This document shows, one piece after another, positions 33,548-45,260 of a stretch of DNA of 64,000 nucleotides. The stretch's first letter is position 1. Every line of letters begins with the position of its first letter. The translations under genes were made by a program, and so were the position numbers. The stretch spans positions 1,364,001-1,428,000 of the forward strand of contig JAPEIS010000009.1 in assembly GCA_029531795.1 (NCBI GenBank). Reading direction: 5' to 3'. The notes below the pieces were generated by a model. It worked only from the letters and a program-made list of their open reading frames with translations. It had not been told where the DNA came from and did not search any database. This stretch comes from Sclerotinia nivalis (taxonomy: Eukaryota > Ascomycota > Leotiomycetes > Helotiales > Sclerotiniaceae).

Positions 33548-34576
33548 ATTTTTCTGCCTAACTAGCCAGCGCCAGCATATCTACGCTTGCGAAACTGTCA
33601 AATCTTTTCATTTTGTTCATTTTACTCAGCCTTCAATCGTTTTCAATGCTTGTTTTATACACCTGTCGTTCGGTGCTCAATGTTTTCCCGGAAAGTTCTC
33701 TGGGCGTTGGGTATGAAATTTTTAGAGCGCCGCGTATATTACCCTTGAACATGTAGTGTGTATATTAGACTGCAGGATCAATACAGGATTTAATGGAGTT
33801 GCTAGTTGCTAGAATGGCTGTTTTTGTTCCCCTATGTAACGTTGGAAAAGGTAGTTCAAGAGTCTCTTACGCTAATAATTCATCATTCTTGATGATGTCT
33901 TTTCTGGACTTCATTCCAAAGCCAAAGATCAGATTTTCAAAAGATTTCTAAGACAGTTCCAAGAAATGAAAACCATTATTCTTCTAGTCACTCATGCCAG
34001 TCTTACACTAGAATATTCAGACTATCCTAAGACTCCCAGTTTGCTTGGAGATGATTGGATTGTGTTTTGATAACTTGTCACTTTCATCATATTGCTACTC
34101 TGTCAATCTAGTTACCCTACGTCAGTAATTTGCTGTTGCATTTCCCTGGTTATGGGTCACTCATGTAATGCTAGTACCGACTATGATGATGGGAAGAAGA
34201 AAAGAACATGAGGTGGGTTTTCGTGGCATACTTGAAGATGGAGCTGCCTTCTGCACTACTCTTTCTCGCCACGGTCTAAAGACCCCCCAATATTCATAAT
34301 CTACAGCATTTTTCTGTCCCTAAGACATGTCAATATCACTCCGCCGTGCTGCACTGCAGCGTACTTTCGTTTTCTAGGCCTAGTGGCGAACCCAAAATTC
34401 CAAGATTTTTCTGCACGTCTTCCCTCAACTAGAATACCTTTTCATACTCTATTATCCTAGATCAAGGCTTATCTGTCTAGTTACAGATAGAAATCTAAGA
34501 TATAAAATAGGACTTGATTTACTAGTAGCCCAAAATCCTAAATTCGGAGTATTTAACATAGCTAACTTCTTTTTAG
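33548..34576. other. Region between the two micro-exon loci
   Basis: Probably contains the 3' end of the first locus and the missing 5' exons of the second. An ATG at 34327 begins MSISLRRAALQRTF, a basic start like that of the first gene, but I cannot link it by introns. A possible 14-nt exon lies at 34511-34524 before a GTAGCC donor. No other gene seen. Confidence 0.45.
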
Positions 34577-35396
34577 TCAAGAAGAAATAAAGAATTTGTT
34601 AGTTTACTCTACTTAAGACACTATTATCTATTACAAGAACTATAGACTAATTATTTGATTCGAGGAACAATCAAATTAAGACGAGGTTAGTATATTATTA
34701 ATCAAGTTACGCTTGAATACATATTAATATTTTGATTTCTAGAGACCACCAGAAACAACTACTGTTCGTAAATCTTATTCTTAGAAAAAATTCAATTAGT
34801 ATATATCTAATATATAATCGAATAGTGAAGATCAGATTGAAAGTTTACAGAAAGAGTAAGTTAATCCTTGTTATTTATTCTTTTTTATACGCTATAGTTT
34901 TTTAAATAATACTAATATATTATTTAATTTATAGGCTCAATCTTAATAAACGTAGTCTAGAACAGTAAGTCTTTGGATTGATATTTAATTCTCAATTACT
35001 AATCTTTATAACAGTAATAGGGATCAAAAAAATTTGTATGTAAAATATATTCTGTTAATAATTATAGAATACTAATACTAATATCTTAAAGTATGGAGGA
35101 AGCAAGGACGAGGTAAGATTTTCTCTCTAAGATTATAAAAAAAATAACTAAAATAATATTCTAGATGGGCGAACCAAGACAGATTTTTGTAAGTAAATTT
35201 TGTATATTTCAACATTTTTGACTAATTATAAAATAGTAGTAAGGTCGAAATGAGATGGAATTGGAAGTTTATAGTTACGCTTTACGAGCTGCTATACTGT
35301 ATTGGGCGTGCATTTGAAATGTAAGTCTATTTCTATTAAGGATTCATCTTAATTATAACATAGAGCTAATTGAAGTTTAGTCGATTGATTGATTGA
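34577..35396 (+). CDS. Second micro-exon gene, paralogue, 5' end unresolved
   Basis: Exons 34577-34597, 34665-34685, 34743-34763, 34826-34855, 34935-34964, 35015-35035, 35092-35112, 35165-35188, 35237-35320, 35381-35396. The lengths 21, 21, 21, 30, 30, 21, 21, 24 and 84 nt are all multiples of three, and the last exon carries the stop. Introns are 48-79 nt, GT-AG, nearly all with CTAAY near the 3' end. In phase 2 there is no stop: QEEIKNL, NNQIKTR, DHQKQLL, EDQIESLQKE and so on, a Gln/Asn/Lys-rich coiled coil. It then runs RWNWKFIVTLYELLYCIG, a hydrophobic end like that of the first gene, where RW also precedes the tail. The region is much more AT-rich than the first locus, yet the frame is preserved, so it is or recently was under selection. 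Exons before 34577 are not resolved. Confidence 0.68.
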
Positions 35397-35406
35397 TTGA
35401 TTGATT
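35382..35406. repeat. TTGA tetranucleotide run
   Basis: About six TTGA units. The last exon and stop codon of the second micro-exon gene fall within its first 15 bp, so repeat-length changes could alter the C-terminus. Confidence 0.75.
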
Positions 35407-37231
35407 TAACGTCCACACTGAGTCTAAGACTATCTAGGACGGCTAGGGGCTCTATGAGCTCCTAGTTGATGCTATGGGGAGTTGTATGCTAGCTAACATA
35501 CAGTTTGTATAGTTTGGGTTTCTTTTCAACCCTTGAAATGTTGATTGAGGGCAAGTGAAAACTAATACTGGGGAACAAAGCCCGATATCTTCATCCTCTA
35601 AGACCTTTCCTTCCTCGCTCTCCCCCTACCCCTTGCTAATTAAAGCATCCCACTGATATAATCTTCTTCTTCGACCCAATCTGCTATTCCGACACCACTT
35701 CCCACAAAGGTCAAGAGTCATCTCCGTCAAGATTACCTCCAGCACAGCAAAAGGGTCCTCATACTAATGAAAAGCAACTGGAAGGCACCACTCTCCTCAG
35801 CTCGAACTCATTCATTAGCTCCTTTGCATGCCTTCCTAGGTGTGATGATCTCCAGCTTTGTTTGAATGTAAATAATCGAAACCGCCGAATGGAATATCGG
35901 TCATTTGAATGTAATGATAGTGGGGCGTGGCCCTAACCCTACCCACACACGCACAAAAAATATTTTCGTAAAATCGAGGAAAAGGCGTAATATCGTATCG
36001 ATGCCCAGAGCATAGCATTAGTTGATAGATGATGGTATTCTCTGTTTCGTGATAATCGTAGTGTTAAAATGAATGTGTTTTCGATAATCGATTGTCGAAA
36101 AAAGGTATAAAATGCGAATAAAACAGTAGCAAATTCCGTATCGAAAAGACCCTTCTGGAATAGAAGGGACTTACTAGGCGTATCATACCTCGTATTGAGG
36201 TAATAGTCGATGGCAGATGTTGAATCTAACCAGGGCTTCTGTAGTTATCGTCTGTATTTTGGGTTGATGTTCGTTCATCCTTTCGAAGATATTGATGCTG
36301 TAAAATCGTAATAACCCCTCCATCGTGAATATCGTAATCGGGAAACCCTCTCTCTCTCTTCCAATGTATCCGATTCCATCAAATGACTCAATCTTAGCTC
36401 TGCAGACTCTCAATAGAGAGCTGGAGGTTCGTAGAGGGCACCACGTACAGGTGTTGAGTCTTCGCCCTCCCTTGAAGTTTAGTCCAATAGCCTTCACTGC
36501 GTTTGTTCTTGCATGTATTGCAGAGTGGAGAGCTAGAAAATCCACTTGAGTCTTTGTAATAATAAAATCTTATCAAATACGATCGGCTTGACAAAAGTTT
36601 GCTGAGCCAGCCGCGAATATCGATTTTTGATGATTAGGATGGGTTTAAGTATGCATGTATGTATTTCGCAAAAAGAGCAGAAGGATATTCAGAAGTAGTG
36701 AAGCTTGATTCGAATTCATACTTGATATTTATATTCATTCTATTCATTCTATTCATTCTATTCATTCTATTCATTCTATTCATTCTATTCATTCTATTCA
36801 TTCTATTCATTCTATCATTCAGTCGCATTCGGTCGCATTCAATCGTTCGGTCATTCAGTCATTCAATCATCCAGTATCCTATCATCCTCAAAAGAACATT
36901 AATTCCAACTATATACAGGATATTGATCTACAAACCCCATAATACAAATTAATTCATCCTGCATCTCTATACTACATAATCCAAACATTATTAATTCCAC
37001 AGCCCCGCTCCTATACGTGTATTCAAATAAATCTAAAAAGTTCCAGTTATACGCCTCGAGCTATGCCGCCAAAGTCTAAGTTAATGGCTAAATCCCTTCT
37101 ATATACATCGGTCATTCATAGCGTCGTAATATTATTTACTTGCTGTTTTTTTCCCACCCCATTCCGTTTCGTACAAATCTACTCTTTCCGATATTTCCCA
37201 ACTATTCCGTTGAATTTCAGTCCGTAGATAC
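35397..37231. other. Gene-free stretch
   Basis: No supported gene. The frame at 36183-36545 (minus) shows no family features. A 9-bp minisatellite at 36733-36815 is listed separately, and variant CATTCNGTCGCATTC words follow it to about 36870. Confidence 0.55.
36733..36815. repeat. 9-bp minisatellite (ATTCATTCT)
   Basis: Just over nine head-to-tail copies of ATTCATTCT with almost no variation, so recently expanded. Its frames read as false Phe-Ile-Leu or Met-Asn-Arg repeat proteins. Confidence 0.92.
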
Positions 37232-39963
37232 CTAATAGTACTCGGGTAAATCGCTGAAGCTCGGAATTGCCGTTGAACAGTTAAAGTCCGGTTCGTATGC
37301 TAGTTTTGGAAGAATTCCTGCTGCTAATGCTCTCTGATAACCTATTAATTTGGTACATTAGTATCCGATCAAATATTCTCCACACGCCTTCCTCCCATTC
37401 TCTCTTCTATCACGTTTCCCACCAATCAGTCCATCACCATGTAGAAGGGAAAGCATATAGGCAAAAGGAAAAAAAGAAGAAACTCACTCCACTGCGTCCC
37501 ACCCCCCTCACTAGTTTCCGTAGCCCAAGTCCAATAAAACCAACCCCAACCCAATTCAAAACTGTGCATCTGCGCTTCGGCAAACATCTTCAAAAAGCTC
37601 TTGTACGTGTCACTATAAGTACTTGGATCTGCATTTGCGTTCGTACAACTACATGTACTATCCTGTGTGGGACAATCTGGCGTTGTTCGCTCTGTTGATG
37701 GATCTCCAGAATTATATGTACCTTCCCATCTATTCCCTTGATTCACATTCGTGAGATAAGTTGCGCAATCCGTATCGGCTTGAGACCATTCGGCAACCAT
37801 CGTGGGTCCGAATCCAGTAGTTTTATTCATGGATAATTCGGTTTGCTGGGTCCAGCCACTACAGGCATAATTAACTTTTTCCGTATGATTGTAAAGAATT
37901 TGACCATTGTTGAAGATGACATATTGATGAACATCTAGAATTAGATTGTCATAACTAGTCAAATCACCGTGCCAATTTTCAAGCCCCCGAAACCCATCTC
38001 CAATTACGACCTGCGCTGAGATGCCATTCTTCACCACCAAATCCGTCACAACGGATGTCCAGTTTAGAACAGAATTAGGATCGATTGCTGTCATTCTAGG
38101 TTCGTTGGCCAGGCCATAGAAAGTAAGAATATTTTTGTAGCGATCTTGAGCAAAGAACTTGGAGAGTCGATCGTGGATTTCAATGCTGCGTTGAGCATTT
38201 AGATCGCCATTAGTTCCGTTTAGCCAACCAACAACTCCTTGGCGACCGGAGTGGTTCCAACCATTTTGGGATCCAGGAAGTCCGTGAAGATCGAGGTTAA
38301 TGCGAAGACCATGTTTGCGAGCCCATTCTATACCACGGAGAAGGTAGCGCCACGAGGTACGAAAAACATAGGGATCATCGTCGTAAGTTATCACTGCCCA
38401 ATATGAGTAAGGTATTCGAACATGATCCAACCCAGCAGCGGCGATATCAGCAAATGTTTGTTCAGAAACGAAGGTTGCATAATGTTTTTCGAGGGTAGAT
38501 GCAGCCGCACTGGCACCCAGCTTAGTGGTCAGTGTCCACTCATCGATAATTCCATCTGCTGATGAGTAAGAATTGAAGAGAGATGGCGTAATGAAAGGTT
38601 CGATAGAAAGCCAACCCCCTAAATTAACACCTCTGGCTGGTCTTGAAGTATAGGGTCCCCAGTCTGCAGATATTTTAGGTGCATTGGAATTTGGTGCTAC
38701 GTCATCGCTGTAAGAGGTATTCAAACCCATAACTGGAAGATCTCCAACAGTCTCGTTCGTATATGTGACATTGAAATCTAACGTGTCGTACCATGTAAAA
38801 GGATCCAAATATGTCCCTTGAGCTGCAACTGGAATATCACTTTCTGACATGCCATCAAGATTTGAATTTGGAGGACTTCCATTCCCTGCTGCCGGGGCTG
38901 TAGACGAAGAGGGACTTGATGTGTGCTTTTTGCTAGCGCTCACAGCAACCGCTATTATAACTATCAAGATTACTATTCCAATGCCAATTCCAATTCCAAT
39001 CCCTAAATACATTATCAGCTCTAAACATAATATTTTCGACCTAGAGTTTGAAGACCCACATATGCGTTTCCGCCTTTTTTTAAATTCCTCATCACTTTCG
39101 ATATACTTCTCATAATAGCTTGATTCCGTAGGCGCGTATCCACCTCTCAACCCTCTCAGATTCCTTAAATCATTTTTCAGTCCTGCACCGCTGAATATTC
39201 TTCGTTGCTTCAGCTCTCCTTCACCTTCTTCCAAAAGTGCTCCACTAACAACTCTCCGCTTCTTTGTTTTAGGTTCTTTCCGAGGCTTCTCATATACTGC
39301 TTCATCGTCTGTGAATTTATTTGGTATCTTCAAAGTCCGTTGCTCTTTACGCGGAGCATTTTGTTTTGGTTCGGGGATGCCATTTTGCTTTCTTCTCTGT
39401 TTTTGAATACGTAGAGCTGTTTCTGCCGCTGTCTCGTAATCAGAATACTCGCGCTCCCTTTTCTTTTTATCTTCACCGGGGTATCCAGATTCATCGTCGG
39501 TATATCCTCGTTCTCTCCTTCTTCTGTCCTTATTCGGTGAACCAGATTCATCATCGGTGTATCCATGGTCTCGCCTTCTTCTTTCTCTCCTTGGTGAACC
39601 TGGAATTTCATCATAATCGCGTTCCCTCCTCCTTCTATTTTTACTCGGGGAGCTAGAATCCTCCGTCGCATAACCGCTCTGCTTTCGTCTTCTATCTTTG
39701 GTAGGTGACCCTCTTTCCCTCGATCGTCCATGGTCATCATTCACTGGTGGTCTCGATCTCGACTTCCTCCTCTCCGCTCTCCTCTTCTCTCGTTCAAGGG
39801 AATCATTTAATCTTGTTAAGGAATCGATTGATAAGGTCTGCGATTCAGTTGGTTCAGAAGGTGCTTCAGATTCTGCGACAATGGCCCTTGATCTTCGTTC
39901 CGCTCGTCGTTTCTCGTGTAATGTGCTTTTTCTATGTGGTCGCTCAGATGCGTCCCCTGCCAT
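37232..39963 (-). CDS. exgD: Exo-beta-1,3-glucanase D-like, GH5, type II membrane protein
   Basis: Exons 39963-37488 and 37341-37232 (146-nt intron) give 861 residues. Residues 1-310 are a cytosolic, very basic Arg/Lys/Glu part with about five copies of a ~20-residue repeat built around RRRRERGYTDDESG. One membrane anchor follows (about 320-345, LIMYLGIGIGIGIGIVILIV), then a Ser/Pro stalk and a GH5 domain outside. GH5 marks: RGVNLGGWLSIEPFITPSLF, HVRIPYSYWAV, the acid/base Glu in GLANEPR and the nucleophile Glu in VAEWSQADTDC. Exon 2 supplies the C-terminus (LAAGILPKLAYEPDFNC). It releases glucose from beta-1,3-glucan ends and acts in cell-wall remodelling at the plasma membrane. The symbol follows the Aspergillus exgD type of membrane-anchored enzyme. 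Confidence 0.93.
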
Positions 39964-40417
39964 TCTCTATCCTCCTCCAGCTCTCGTAAATTATTAATGC
40001 GAAAAAGTGTGCCAGTACAAATGAAACTATCGAATTGACATGGTTTATATGTACAATGAATTGTAATCGTGCTGACCTTGCATCAAAAAATTCTAAATGT
40101 TCGACATACGTATGCATACAGATTGTCCAGGGTTATTTTCTCGTTCCTATAGCAACATCCTCATCCGCATAAATTTGGGGACTGGTCTATAAAAAGCTTG
40201 GCCGTTAAGGTCCCACTCTCACTGCCAAAAAAATACATCATCGGCTTATCAAATCAATCGCTTAGAATCGGCTTACATTCCCCAGATTTCTCCGCGTTTT
40301 TTGTAACTCTACATCAATATTGTAACTTTCATATTATCATGGAGATTTCCTAGTACAATACAACCATTCCATTCAACGTCGTAGAACGTTGTACTTGTAT
40401 TCATCATTTTTTTCATC
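39964..40417. other. Divergent intergenic region
   Basis: Lies between the divergent glucanase and BCKDH E1-beta genes and so should contain both promoters. No specific site is recognised. Confidence 0.55.
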
Positions 40418-41743
40418 ATGCGAATAACTTCAAGATTATCGACTTCCTTGGTCAACTCGATCAAACCTTTGAAACCTTTAAGAAATATCCACAATTCGAG
40501 GCTCCCGAGAGCATATTCGACTTATCCTCCACAAGCAAAACTTAACAAGGCAATTGATTATGGATCAACGACAATGTTATGCCATAGCACATCAAGTGCA
40601 TTACAAAATCCAGAGCTTCCACCAGAAATACGAAATGGTACCACAAAACGAATGAACCTATTTCAATCCATTAACGATGCATTGTCCCTAGCGTTATCTA
40701 ACGATGAAACAACTATGGTTTTTGGTGAAGATGTAGGATTTGGAGGGGTATTTCGTTGCAGTACTGGACTTGCTGAACAATATGGGTCGGAAAGGGTATT
40801 CAATACACCATTATGTGAACAAGGAATTATAGGATTTGCGATTGGGGCAGCTGCAGAGGGTATGAAAGCTGTTGCTGAAATTCAGTTTGCCGATTATGTA
40901 TACCCAGCTTTTGATCAATTGGTCAATGAGGCAGCGAAGTGGAGATACAGAGATGGGGAATATGGGAGAGGATTGGGTGGACTCACTGTTAGAATGCCGT
41001 GTGGAGCAGTAGGACACGGTGCTTTGTTCGTTCTGACTTCCATGAACCGTATTGAAGGAGCTCAAACTAATGATGAATTATAACAGATACCATTCCCAGT
41101 CTCCGGAATCTCTGTTTACACATATTCCTGGCCTTCGAGTCATAATGCCACGATCACCAATTCAAGCCAAGGGCCTACTTCTTTCTGCTATACAAAGTCC
41201 AGATCCATGTATCTTTATGGAACCTAAAGCATTGTACCGTGCAGCTGTTGAACAAGTCCCAATAGATGCCTATACACTACCTCTCTCCGTTGCAGAAATT
41301 GTTAAGCCTGGAAAAGATCTAACTTTGATATCCTACGGTCACCCTATGTATACATGTTCCGCTGCATTAGAAGCAACAGAACGAGATCTCGGAATCAGTG
41401 TTGAGTTGATTGATTTGCGGACCGTATATCCATGGGATAAAGAAACAGTGTTGAAGAGTGTAAGGAAGACTGGAAGGTGTGTAGTAGTACATGAAAGTAT
41501 GATAAATGCAGGGATTGGTGCGGAAGTCGCTGCAAGTATACAAGAAGATAAGGAGACATTTTTGAGAATGGAGGCACCAGTTGCTAGAGTTGCTGGCTGG
41601 GGCATACATATGCCACTAATGTTTGAGAAGTTCAATGTACCAGACGTTGCTAGTAAGTCCACTAGAGTTTCTGGGATTTTGTTTTAATGGCTGACAATCA
41701 TATAGGGGTTTATGATGCTATTAAGAAGTCCATCCAGTACTAG
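40418..41743 (+). CDS. BCKDHB: 2-oxoisovalerate dehydrogenase E1 beta subunit
   Basis: Exons 40418-41025, 41087-41652 and 41706-41743 give 403 residues. The N-terminus is basic, Ser-rich and non-acidic, a mitochondrial presequence ([20 protein letters not shown]). The transketolase pyrimidine-binding domain follows with [35 protein letters not shown] and [15 protein letters not shown]. The first join creates [13 protein letters not shown], which is required by the family. The C-terminal transketolase domain holds [13 protein letters not shown] and [15 protein letters not shown]. With E1-alpha, E2 and E3 it decarboxylates branched-chain 2-oxo acids from Val, Leu and Ile in the mitochondrial matrix. 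The first intron has a GTTCGT donor, a variant also used in the micro-exon loci. The third exon is only 38 nt. Confidence 0.95.
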
Positions 41744-42541
41744 CTTGGGTTTGGAATTAGATATAAGGTGTCTGGATTACGAATATGATAATGACTTTGA
41801 TGATTCAATTAGGCGTTATAGAAATGAGATATTCATTTTGCATACCTTTATGTTAGAAACATTACCGGGCAGCAGCATGAAAAGGTGATTCGTCTAAAGT
41901 TGTAGGTGTTTTCCACCGATTTGATGACCGCATATCCAGCAGTTAAATCTTGTGAGAGATCACAAATTTGACACCTCTCTTCTTCAGATTATATAGTACA
42001 GTTACATACTCGGATCTTTGAGTTGAGAATCTATCCAAGAATATCATTCTCTTAATTATTATATCCCACTATGTAAGCGTTCATATTACCACCTATCACT
42101 CCTGATATACACAAATCACTGACTCCATACCATCAAGTGACCACTTCCAGATCTATCCATCTTATCTCTCTATCTTTCAACCCAAAAATAGTCGCCGCAT
42201 CACCTACAGAGCTACCCCATCCTTTTCCAAATTTAGTACTACCCCATGACCTGCAATTTCCCAGACAAGCTTCCAGCGCCATTTTGAATAACACGCCTGG
42301 GCAAAATCTGTGAAATATGCCCGCGTAATTTCCACCAAAGACACATTCTCGGGAATGATGCATTATGGATTCATTTCGAACATCGAATATCGTATCGATA
42401 TCAAACATTGAAAGTTTATACACTTTCCCTTTCATCAACCGCCGAATTATTCTTCAGCTCCTGCCTTCTTCATCTTTCTTCTCTAATATCTTGTTCCTCC
42501 AATCTTAACAATTTTCCCATTCTCAGCCTTCCTTTTTATTC
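41744..42541. other. Intergenic region between convergent genes
   Basis: No gene. The minus frame at 42133-42438 and the plus frame at 42408-42836 look like chance openings over pyrimidine-rich DNA. Confidence 0.5.
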
Positions 42542-43111
42542 TCAGTCGTTATTCTCCACATGCTCATCTACCATCTCCCCATCCCAATCTATCTCCTCCT
42601 CCTCACTATCCTCCCCATCTTCCACACTCCCAACACATTCTCCACCTCGTCCCTTCACTTCACTTTCCCCCCAATCATCAACATCCCCAGTAGCACAACC
42701 ATCGGAAAAAGACTTCATCACACGCACCAAAATACCCATACTCAAAACCAAAAAATTCAAAATACCAAGCAGGATTAAAAGATCCTTCCACCGATCATTT
42801 GGATACGGATACAAATCACCGAAGAATTTGGCATAGTTATCTAATGCCATGGGAGGTTCGCCAATTGCACGAGAAGCACTGGCTGAATACCATGCGCTAA
42901 GAGCATCGTATGTGGGGATTTGAACCTCGGATGAGGTGTCCGAATTGCTTATTGGGGCCAGATGCCATGGTAGGTATGGTTTTTCGGTCTTCCCGAGCTC
43001 GAAGAGGATTTTAATTTCCTCGTCTGTGAGTTTAAAACCGGGTCCTTGTTCAAAGGGGTGTACGATTGTGATTGTTGAGTCCAAGTGCGATATTGTGTGC
43101 ATGAACGCCAT
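42542..43111 (-). CDS. Hypothetical single-pass membrane protein, 189 aa
   Basis: One intact frame with an ATG start. Residues 1-110 are mixed and folded-looking (EEIKILFELGKTEKPYLPWH, then DALSAWYSASASRAIG). A membrane segment lies at about 112-132 (LLILLGILNFLVLSMGILVRV). The last 55 residues are very acidic, Gly/Asp/Glu-rich. No family is recognised. The acidic tail is encoded by a pyrimidine-rich plus strand that also opens other frames, but the ATG, membrane helix and codon pattern favour this one. Confidence 0.6.
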   Translation of the reverse strand: MAFMHTISHLDSTITIVHPFEQGPGFKLTDEEIKILFELGKTEKPYLPWHLAPISNSDTSSEVQIPTYDALSAWYSASASRAIGEPPMALDNYAKFFGDLYPYPNDRWKDLLILLGILNFLVLSMGILVRVMKSFSDGCATGDVDDWGESEVKGRGGECVGSVEDGEDSEEEEIDWDGEMVDEHVENND

Positions 43112-44647
43112 TGTGGATTTTGATTTTGATTTTGATGAGAATATGTGGCAGTGTTGAAGGAGGTGGAGGTGATTATATACGAGATTTGGGGAAATGATTA
43201 TATATCGTGTGGGAGTTTACTACTCTAGTCCTCGCTTACACTCCTTAGTCATTTTGCTAAATTATTGATGGTTTATTCAGTTTATTCAGATCATGAAGTC
43301 GAAAGTACTAAACTTCTTCGAAGTTTACTTAATCATAGACTAAGAGTCTTAGTGGTAGTCTACCCCTCCTTCGCCACTACCACAATATACACCTTCACTC
43401 CCAGACGGATCGGGAACTCCAATAGCTCTTCTCTTGGAGTAGTTCTTATTATCCATTGGTCAAATCAAATACTCCTCACAAGGCCCCATTAAGGTCAAAC
43501 TATTCGTGTCGTGATAGACTAGTATTCCAAATGTAGCTTTAAACACGGCTGATCAATGAGAGGGTGTTAAATCCTGAGCTAGAGCTGTAACATGGGCGAA
43601 TTTAAAGTAGTGGCGCGGAATTGGACAAAAGAGAAAAAATAAAATGCTGTGTTCGATTTATAATTATAAAATGTAAGAAGATGGATTAATTGTCAAACCA
43701 TTCAGTTCACATAAGGATAGAGATATCTAAAGCGATATAATAATATATATTGTATCTTGTATCTTGTGTCTAGTATAAAAATTTCCAACTAGACCTAAGA
43801 TAAACTCTCATCTTACTTAGTCATATCCAACAAAAAGACGAGTAAGACTCCAAACAGGATATTTCGCCACAAAAAAGAATCTTGGTAATGTAAGGTGCAG
43901 GTTCACCCTACTGGCTTCCCTTTCAGAAATGCTCCGAATAGGAGCAATATTATTTATTCCTTTGAATGTATTCTTCAAGATTAGTATAGATTTATCCATC
44001 ATTTTCTGATTCTATTTAGTTGCCAAAAAGACTATCGTAAGTCGTACATGATAGTTTTAGCGCATATGTAAGAAGTGCTATTGGATCCCATTCCTTCTTC
44101 AAATCAGACACTCATCAAACAGAAGATGTAGATAAACGATGCGGAAAGTCCTCTTGCAACTTTGAGGTGCTAATTCGAATCTCCAACCTCACAATCTGGA
44201 GTAGATATCTACCATCCAAGTATAGGGAGACCAAAATATCGAAGCCGCATCTATAGCTGCGTCATTTCAGAAACTTATCAAACGAGATGTAATAACCAGA
44301 TTCTTCGTGATTGACATCAGATACCTACCTATCGAAGTGACATAAACGGCCCCGTAAGCGAGCCAATTATTTATTACCATAGACTTGAATGGTACCTGAG
44401 ACAATCGGGTACTATCTACTGGCCCCAACCGTTTGTTTAACTCGAACTTGCATGATGGCTTCGACTCACGTACTGTAAGCATTATACGAATTAGTTCGCT
44501 TGTCGTCGTGCTGGTTGGCAGTATGGATATCCTCATGGCATGACATGAACAATGATATCACAATCATAAGGATCTCGCCTAAAAACCCCTCATTGAATAA
44601 CTAATCCATACCATATACCCCATTCCACTTCATCTACCCCTATCAAA

Positions 44648-44805
44648 TACCTCACCATCCCCTCACCATCCTCACCATCCCCTCACCATCCTCACCATCC
44701 TCACTATTCTCAATATCTCTCCTCCCACCCCAACTCCCAACTCCCAACTTTCAACTTCCCAACTTCCCAACTTCCCAACCTCCCAACTTCCAACCTTCTA
44801 AACCC
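44648..44805. repeat. Imperfect CCTCACCAT and CAACTTCC tandem tracts
   Basis: CTCACCATCC units with or without a CC insert (about 44648-44710) are followed by CCCAACTTCC-type units (about 44730-44800). It is a pyrimidine-rich, C/A/T-only tract that ends just before the small frame at 44836. Confidence 0.75.
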
Positions 44806-45138
44806 CTTAACTCACATTATCACAAATTTCAAATCATGGAACCCTTTTCGGCGGGATCACAACTAAGCAAAATATCCCACCCTCACACTCACTCAAACGC
44901 CCTAATCTCCAATTCCAATTCAACCTCCAACCTCCAACATCTCGCCTCCAGAATCCATGTCATACCCGAAGTACCCCCAATTACCAATCAACTAAAAAAA
45001 CAAATCGAATTTTCCTTCTGATGTATTCATTTATTCATTCATTCCACAATATATCCAACCCAATGCAATACGAAACAAATACCATCATATAAGACTTGGA
45101 TTGAATATGCAAAAAAAATAAAAATAAAGCGCATATTG

Positions 45139-45260
45139 TTCTCTATTCTCTATTCTCTATTCTCTATTCTCTATTCTCTATTCTCTATTCTCTATTCTCT
45201 ATTCTCTATTCTCTATTCTCTATTCTCTATTCTCTATTCTCTATTCTCTATTCTCTATTT
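45139..45260. repeat. 7-bp microsatellite (TTCTCTA), about 17 copies
   Basis: Near-perfect head-to-tail TTCTCTA. Because the period is not a multiple of three, no frame stays open. It lies about 190 bp downstream of the 3' end of the IBTK-like gene. Confidence 0.95.

Noticed and set aside
33417..33716. 99-codon plus-strand frame at the end of the first micro-exon gene
   Set aside because: It overlaps the last exon in another frame; the phase that continues the micro-exons is different and gives a hydrophobic tail.
34327..34377. ATG frame MSISLRRAALQRTF as start of the second micro-exon gene
   Set aside because: No chain of introns that I can support links it in phase to the exon at 34577.
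36634..36828. Met-Asn-Arg repeat protein on the minus strand
   Set aside because: It is the 9-bp minisatellite translated.
45139..45260. CRISPR-like regular spacing
   Set aside because: Units are contiguous 7-mers without spacers, and the genome is eukaryotic.
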